A stretch of 19,209 nucleotides of DNA from S15-B10 sp045569115 (lineage in GTDB: Bacteria > Fidelibacterota > Marinisomatia > Marinisomatales > S15-B10), in NCBI GenBank assembly GCA_045569115.1, contig JBJKZS010000115.1, forward strand, positions 1-19,209, written 5' to 3'. Shown here piece by piece: positions 14,774-19,209 of the stretch. How positions within the stretch are numbered: position 1 is the stretch's first letter; each line of letters starts with the position of its first letter. The notes beneath the pieces were generated by a model. The model saw nothing but the letters and a program-made list of their open reading frames with translations, searched no databases and had not been told where the DNA came from. Both the position numbers and the translations under genes were made by a program.

Positions 14774-15297
14774 AAAATTCAATCACATTATATTTCATCA
14801 TTCTTTTTGTCGCTTGTGGAGGTATTGATAGGGATAAATCTTTAGGAAAGAGATCTGATTTTCCTGATCAAGAAAGCTGGAACCCAGTTATTGTAATGAC
14901 TAGGGAGGCGAAAAAACGTGCTATAGTTCGTTCAAACCATCTTGCAAAATTTTCTGACAAGCAAGAAATTATTTTGAATGGAAATGTAGACGTTGATTTT
15001 TTTTCTGATGATGAAAAACATATGTCTAATTTGAAATCTGAAAGTGCTTTTGTTTATGAAGGTAATGATAATCTTTTAGCGATTGGGAATGTTATAGTTA
15101 AATCAGACAGTGGTGTTACTCTATTCACTGATTCACTTTTTTGGGATAATCAATCTGAAAAGATTAATTCCAATGATACTGTGATGTTAGCGACTGAATT
15201 AAATGACACATTATATGGCATTGGTTTTGAATCTGATATTGATCTTACTAGATGGAAAATCCTTAACCCGTGGGGTGTTTCATCAAGGGAAAAATGA
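14770..15297 (+). CDS. lptC: LptC-like LPS export protein, predicted lipoprotein
   Basis: Periplasmic component that receives LPS from the LptB2FG transporter. The 175-residue protein has a short N-terminal hydrophobic segment ending in FVAC (Cys16), a near-standard lipobox (Phe at -3), so it is probably lipid-anchored rather than held by a transmembrane helix as in E. coli. The rest is a beta-jellyroll-like OstA/LptC domain. It contains a strand with LNGNVDVDFF (about 68-77), then GNVIVKSDSGVTLFTDSLFWDNQSEKI, and later LYGIGFESDIDLTRWKI, the typical alternation of short amphipathic strands with TD.L.W and G.GF.SD. The GTG start overlaps the kdsD stop (GTGA), and lptB follows with an ATGA overlap, which supports the weakly conserved assignment. 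Confidence 0.85.
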   Translation: MKNSITLYFIILFVACGGIDRDKSLGKRSDFPDQESWNPVIVMTREAKKRAIVRSNHLAKFSDKQEIILNGNVDVDFFSDDEKHMSNLKSESAFVYEGNDNLLAIGNVIVKSDSGVTLFTDSLFWDNQSEKINSNDTVMLATELNDTLYGIGFESDIDLTRWKILNPWGVSSREK

Positions 15298-16037
15298 AAA
15301 ATCCATCTAAAGAAATTAATCTAAGTGCCAAAAATATTGTAAAAATTTATGGTAAACGTTCTGTTGTTAGAGATGTCTCTCTTAATTTAAAAAAAGGTGA
15401 AATCGTTGGTCTTTTAGGTCCAAATGGTGCGGGGAAAACAACATCGTTTTATATGATTACGGGTATGGTCAAACCAACATACGGCTCTATATTTTTAGGA
15501 AAAAAAGATATAACCAACCTACCCATGTATAAGAGGTCGCGTAAAGGTATTGGATATCTATCTCAGGAACCTTCAATTTTCACAAAGCTTTCGGTAGAAG
15601 ATAATATCAAACTAGTACTTGAAATGACTGGTTTTTCAAAAGAAAAACAAAAAGAAAAGCTTGAACAATTACTTAGTGATCTTTCTATTTCACAAATTAG
15701 AAAGAGTAAGGGGTATCAACTTTCGGGTGGTGAAAGGCGACGCACAGAGATCTGCCGTGCTCTTGTAATGGATCCTGATTTTATATTATTAGATGAACCT
15801 TTTGCTGGCATTGATCCTATTGCCGTTGAAGATATTCAACAAATTGTCCAAAAACTTTGTAAACGGGGAATTGGTGTCCTCATTACTGATCACAATGTCC
15901 GAGAGACATTATCCATTACTGATAGAGCTTATCTTTTATATGATGGAAAAATTCTAAAATCAGGAACCGCTGAATATCTTGCTAGTGATGATGAGACAAG
16001 AAAACTTTATCTAGGTTCTACATTCAAACTACACTAA
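15294..16037 (+). CDS. lptB: LPS export ABC transporter ATPase
   Basis: Cytoplasmic ATPase that drives LPS extraction by LptFG. From the ATG at 15294 it is 247 residues with an intact set of motifs: Walker A GPNGAGKT (42-49), Q-loop Gln91 in YLSQEPSIF, signature LSGGERRR (143-150), Walker B FILLDE (163-168), PFAGIDPIAV after it, and the H-loop in ITDHNVRETL (His200). ERRRTEICRAL, DHNVRETL and the ending YLGSTFKL are diagnostic of LptB. A GTG at 15270 would add 8 residues, but the ATG has AAGGGA a few bases upstream and gives an ATGA overlap with lptC. The stop shares its last base with the rpoN start (TAATG). lptF and lptG are not in the window. Confidence 0.97.
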   Translation: MKNPSKEINLSAKNIVKIYGKRSVVRDVSLNLKKGEIVGLLGPNGAGKTTSFYMITGMVKPTYGSIFLGKKDITNLPMYKRSRKGIGYLSQEPSIFTKLSVEDNIKLVLEMTGFSKEKQKEKLEQLLSDLSISQIRKSKGYQLSGGERRRTEICRALVMDPDFILLDEPFAGIDPIAVEDIQQIVQKLCKRGIGVLITDHNVRETLSITDRAYLLYDGKILKSGTAEYLASDDETRKLYLGSTFKLH

Positions 16038-17398
16038 TGAACAAACTTACTCAATCATTAGAACAGCGACAAAAATTGTCACCTCAACAGATTTTAGAAA
16101 CTGTGCTATTACAAATGAATGGTATTGATTTAGAACAAAAGATTCTAGAAGAATTAGAAAAGAACCCTGCTTTAGATTTAGAAGAAACTCAAGATTCTGA
16201 TTCCGAAAAAGACTCTGAAGAATCTTTAGATGAGATTGATTGGGAGGAAATCCTAAATTCAGAATATGATGAAGGAATTAAGGGTCCGTCTGATAAGTCG
16301 AGAAAAAAATTAGAAACTCCAATTCAACATATTTCTACACCTGTTGAAAGACTACTAGAACAGATTATCCCTCTTGAGTTATCAGAAAAAGATCGAATGA
16401 TTATTGAAGCTATAATTTGGAATATTGGTGAACAAGGATATCTTTCCACTGATTTAGATTTACTTGCGGACAGATTAAAAGTCGAAATTAAAGATATTGA
16501 AAAAATGCTTCAAATTGTCCAACGTTTGGATCCTCCAGGGATCGGGGCTCGCGATCTTCAGGAGTGTTTATTAATCCAATTAGAGTTACTTGGAGGTAAT
16601 GAGTTGGCTACAAATATCATCAATAATTTTTTCGATGATTTTGCAAATCGGAGATTTGAAGTTCTAGAGAATGAATTAAACTGCTCTAAAGAAAATTTAA
16701 TTAAGGCATTTGAGGTTATCTCAAATCTAAACCCCAAGCCAGGGGAAGGTTCTCCAACTACAGCTGCTGACTATATACTACCAGATTTGATAGTTGAGGA
16801 AGTAGAGGGGAAATTAATTGTTTCCGTAAACGACGGAAATATTCCTGAAATAGGACTTTCTTCAACATATCAAAAACTTATTGAAAATGCAAATTCAAAA
16901 AATGATGAATTAAAAAAATTTTTGAAAAATAAAGTTGAATCAGCGAAATGGTTTGTTCAGGCAGTCCAACAGCGGCAAATCACTATAGTAAAAGTGATGG
17001 AAGCTATTATCTTTCGCCAAGATCATTTTTTTAGTGGTGATATTTCAAAGTTAAGACCAATGATACTTAAAGACATTGCTGATAGAACTGGACTAGACAT
17101 ATCTACTATCAGTCGCGTTACAAGAGGAAAATATGTGCAAACACCTTGGGGAGTTTTTGAGCTTAAGTATTTTTTTTCAGAAGGTATAATGACCGAATCT
17201 GGTGAAGAGGTTTCCACGAATCTGATTAAATCTCGATTGAAACATTTAATTGAGGATGAAGATAAAAAAAATCCTATATCTGATGATGGCATGGTAGAGA
17301 TTTTACATAAGGAAGGTTTCTCACTAGCAAGGCGTACCATTGCAAAATATCGTAATCAAATGAATATTCCAGTTGCGAGATTAAGAAGGATTTTTTAA
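16037..17398 (+). CDS. rpoN: RNA polymerase sigma-54 factor
   Basis: Alternative sigma factor that recognises -24/-12 promoters and needs enhancer-binding ATPases. The 453 residues show all regions. The glutamine- and leucine-rich activator-interacting region I is at the N-terminus (QSLEQRQKLSPQQILETVLLQM, within residues 6-27). An acidic region II follows (about 49-80, many Asp/Glu/Ser), then a core-binding domain (about 100-320). The helix-turn-helix is near 343-368 (DISTISRVTRGKYV), and the RpoN box ARRTIAKYR is close to the C-terminus (about 431-439). It follows lptB directly, the same neighbourhood as in E. coli (lptB-rpoN), but hpf and ptsN, which follow rpoN there, are replaced by hflK and hflC. 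I saw no -24/-12 promoter within the window. Confidence 0.97.
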   Translation: MNKLTQSLEQRQKLSPQQILETVLLQMNGIDLEQKILEELEKNPALDLEETQDSDSEKDSEESLDEIDWEEILNSEYDEGIKGPSDKSRKKLETPIQHISTPVERLLEQIIPLELSEKDRMIIEAIIWNIGEQGYLSTDLDLLADRLKVEIKDIEKMLQIVQRLDPPGIGARDLQECLLIQLELLGGNELATNIINNFFDDFANRRFEVLENELNCSKENLIKAFEVISNLNPKPGEGSPTTAADYILPDLIVEEVEGKLIVSVNDGNIPEIGLSSTYQKLIENANSKNDELKKFLKNKVESAKWFVQAVQQRQITIVKVMEAIIFRQDHFFSGDISKLRPMILKDIADRTGLDISTISRVTRGKYVQTPWGVFELKYFFSEGIMTESGEEVSTNLIKSRLKHLIEDEDKKNPISDDGMVEILHKEGFSLARRTIAKYRNQMNIPVARLRRIF

Positions 17399-17423
17399 TC
17401 AAAGAATTAAAAGGAGAATAAAA

Positions 17424-18374
17424 ATGGCAAAAAAAATAGTTGTAGGTGACCAAGAGATATCAATCCCCTCATTTAATATAGGTGGTTTAGCACTTATCAT
17501 TTTATTTCTTGGCGCTTGGTTTGTGTTTAGTGCTTTTTATATTGTAGGTCCTGATGAGGAAGGCGTTGTAAGAAGGTTTGGTAAATGGGTAAGGACTGAG
17601 CCTAGTGGATTAAATTTCAAATTTCCCTATCCTATAGAAAAGGTTGATCTTCCAAAAGTAACCCAAGTAAAAGAGATATCAGTTGGTAAGATCCTTAGAG
17701 AAGCAAAAATGTTAACGGGCGATGAAAACATCCTTTTGGTTGAAGTCAGGGTGCAATACAAAATAAAAGATGCGGCCAATTACCTTTTTAATGTAATAAA
17801 TGTTGAAGAGACTATAAAAGATGCAACAGAATCAGCTCTTCGTCAAACTATTGGTTCTCATCCAATTGATGACCCATTAACGGAAAAAAAAGCAGAAATA
17901 ATGGATGAAATTCAAGCTCTTCTCCAACAGATGCTTGATGATTATAAGTGTGGTATAGATGTAAGACAAGTGCAGCTACAAGATGTAAATCCACCTCAGG
18001 AAGTAGATTTTGCATTTAAGGATGTACAAAGTGCTAAAGAAGAAAAAGAACAGTTAATTAATAAGGCTTTGGGCTATCAAAATGATATAATACCTAAAGC
18101 TAGAGGAGGGGCTGAACAAACTCTCCGCCAAGCTGAAGCTTATCAGTCTGAAAGAATAAAAAGAGCTGAAGGTGATGCGTCAAGGTTTATTTCAGTATTA
18201 ACAGAATATAAAAAAGCAAAAGTTGTAACTGAAAAACGACTTTATTTAGAAACAATGGAAAAAATACTTCCAGGTATTGAAAAAGTAATTCTTGACGAAA
18301 ACGCTGGAAACTTACTAAATGTTTTACCCCTTGGAAATCTTGGAAATACAAAAAAATTGGAGGTGCAAAAATGA
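17424..18374 (+). CDS. hflK: HflK, SPFH/band 7 membrane protein
   Basis: Inner-membrane subunit of the HflKC complex, which surrounds and modulates the FtsH protease in other bacteria. The 316 residues comprise one N-terminal membrane helix (about 20-41) and a periplasmic band 7/SPFH domain (GPDEEGVVRRFGKW at 42-55; MLTGDENILLVEVRVQYKI about 96-114). A long charged coiled-coil (about 200-280) with the QAEAYQSERIKRAEGDA pattern follows. Members with the MLTGDENI motif are HflK rather than generic stomatins. It lacks the glycine/proline-rich N- and C-terminal extensions of the E. coli protein (about 100 residues longer). A clear AAGGAG (17411-17416) precedes the ATG after a 25-base gap from rpoN, the only gap in the operon, so hflKC may be partly translated independently. 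FtsH is not in the window. Confidence 0.95.
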   Translation: MAKKIVVGDQEISIPSFNIGGLALIILFLGAWFVFSAFYIVGPDEEGVVRRFGKWVRTEPSGLNFKFPYPIEKVDLPKVTQVKEISVGKILREAKMLTGDENILLVEVRVQYKIKDAANYLFNVINVEETIKDATESALRQTIGSHPIDDPLTEKKAEIMDEIQALLQQMLDDYKCGIDVRQVQLQDVNPPQEVDFAFKDVQSAKEEKEQLINKALGYQNDIIPKARGGAEQTLRQAEAYQSERIKRAEGDASRFISVLTEYKKAKVVTEKRLYLETMEKILPGIEKVILDENAGNLLNVLPLGNLGNTKKLEVQK

Positions 18375-19209
18375 AAAGCGCTGGATTAATTTTATTTATC
18401 GCTAGTGTTATTAGTATATATATTTCAGCATATACCATTGATGAAACGGAACAAGCAATTGTTCTTGAATTTGGACGCCCTGTTGGAGAAGCAGTGGTCA
18501 ATGCAGGGTTGCACTTTAAACTTCCATGGCATCAACTTGTAAAATTTGAAAAAAGAATCTTAGAGTATGATGCTGAACCAAAGGCAATTCTTTCGTTAGA
18601 TAAAAAGAGATTAGAGGTTGATAATTATGCACGCTGGCGTATTTCTGACCCTTTAACATTTTATCGTGCTGTCCGCACAATTAATGGTGCCCTAAGCCGA
18701 ATTGATCCAATAGTCTATTCTGAACTCAGAGTAGAACTCGGAAAGCATAATCTTACGGAAATCGTTGATAAACGTCGTGAAAATATCATGAGAATTGTTA
18801 CTAAAAAAGCCAGTGAGAAACTTAATGAGTATGGCATAGATGTGGTGGATGTTCGAATTAAGCGAGCGGACCTGTCTCAAGAAAATGAAAGAGCCGTTTT
18901 TGATAGGATGATTGCTGAAAGAGAAAGGCAGGCTAAACAGTATCGCTCTGAAGGTGAAGAAGAAGCGTTAAAAATTCGTGCTGAGACTGATAAGGATCGT
19001 GCCATCATACTTGCTGAAGCTTATAAAACGGCTCAAGAGATTAGTGGAGAAGGAGATGCAAAAGCTGTAGAAATTTATGCGAAAGCTTTTAAGTCTGATC
19101 CTAATTTTTATGAATTTACTAGAACTCTTGAGACATATCAAAAAATGATCGACACCAACACTACGCTAATATTATCAACAGATTCAGATCTACTAAAGCT
19201 TATTAAAGG
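18371..19209 (+). CDS. hflC: HflC, SPFH/band 7 membrane protein (3' end outside the window)
   Basis: Partner of HflK in the FtsH-modulating complex. The frame is open from the ATG at 18371 (ATGA overlap with the hflK stop) to the window end, giving 279 visible residues; only a few are probably missing. A membrane helix (about 4-21) is followed by the band 7 domain: DETEQAIVLEFGRPVG (24-39), AGLHFKLPWHQLVKFEKRI (about 45-63), then DKKRLEVDNYARWRI. Further on come SELRVELGKH, DVRIKRADL and the AERERQAKQYRSEGEEEA segment, which are the classical HflC motifs. A long coiled-coil follows, then FYEFTRTLETYQKM, also typical. The tight overlap with hflK implies equal production of the two subunits. 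Confidence 0.96.
   Translation, partial: MKSAGLILFIASVISIYISAYTIDETEQAIVLEFGRPVGEAVVNAGLHFKLPWHQLVKFEKRILEYDAEPKAILSLDKKRLEVDNYARWRISDPLTFYRAVRTINGALSRIDPIVYSELRVELGKHNLTEIVDKRRENIMRIVTKKASEKLNEYGIDVVDVRIKRADLSQENERAVFDRMIAERERQAKQYRSEGEEEALKIRAETDKDRAIILAEAYKTAQEISGEGDAKAVEIYAKAFKSDPNFYEFTRTLETYQKMIDTNTTLILSTDSDLLKLIK

Noticed and set aside
15270..15293. Upstream GTG that would extend LptB by 8 residues
   Set aside because: The extra residues are not LptB-like, while the ATG at 15294 has a Shine-Dalgarno-like AAGGGA and forms the ATGA overlap seen throughout this operon.
17023..17340. Minus-strand open frame of about 105 residues inside rpoN
   Set aside because: It lies opposite the strongly conserved DNA-binding domain of sigma-54, and its predicted protein shows no family features.
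18187..18501. Minus-strand open frame across the hflK/hflC junction
   Set aside because: Hydrophobic low-complexity translation caused by the complement of coiled-coil and AT-rich coding sequence; both genes on the plus strand are clear.

Overview
The window is AT-rich, gene-dense bacterial chromosome with almost no non-coding space: 19 protein genes, of which the first and last are cut by the window edges. The gene content is that of a Gram-negative (diderm) bacterium that makes Kdo-containing LPS. A DUF4835/PorD-like protein, heterodimer-type MacB permeases, mixed Shine-Dalgarno use and a lipoprotein-type LptC fit the FCB superphylum (Bacteroidota/Chlorobi/Marinimicrobia). A marine SAR406 (Marinimicrobia)-like genome is my best guess, but this is inference from gene content, not a phylogenetic result. 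I see no RNA genes, mobile elements, CRISPR arrays or phage genes.

Region 1 (1-2188) holds the C-terminal end of a TPR-like protein, then a family 2 glycosyltransferase whose reading frame has no ATG, GTG or TTG at a sensible place. A minus-strand DUF4835/PorD-like exported protein converges on the glycosyltransferase, and the two genes overlap tail to tail by 31 bases. Region 2 (2278-3705) is an HD-domain CCA-adding tRNA nucleotidyltransferase, divergent from the PorD-like gene. Region 3 (3819-9694) is a complete MacAB-TolC-type tripartite system: TolC-like outer membrane protein, MacA-like adaptor, one MacB-type ATPase, and two different FtsX/MacB permeases that presumably form a heterodimer.

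Region 4 (9786 to the window end) is one long, tightly overlapped operon: gatC, kdsB, pyrG, kdsA, kdsC, kdsD, lptC, lptB, rpoN, hflK, hflC. It encodes the whole path from ribulose-5-phosphate to CMP-Kdo (KdsD, KdsA, KdsC, KdsB). It also encodes the CTP synthase that supplies the nucleotide for KdsB, and two parts of the LPS export machine (LptC, LptB). These are joined to sigma-54, GatC and the HflKC membrane protease modulator. Nine of its ten junctions overlap, so translation is probably coupled through most of it.

I find no clearly undescribed system here. The most unusual points are the glycosyltransferase start (or frameshift), the arrangement of the Kdo/Lpt operon (no lptA gene between lptC and lptB; kdsC and kdsD in the reverse order to E. 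coli), and a KdsB that departs from the family consensus at two conserved places.
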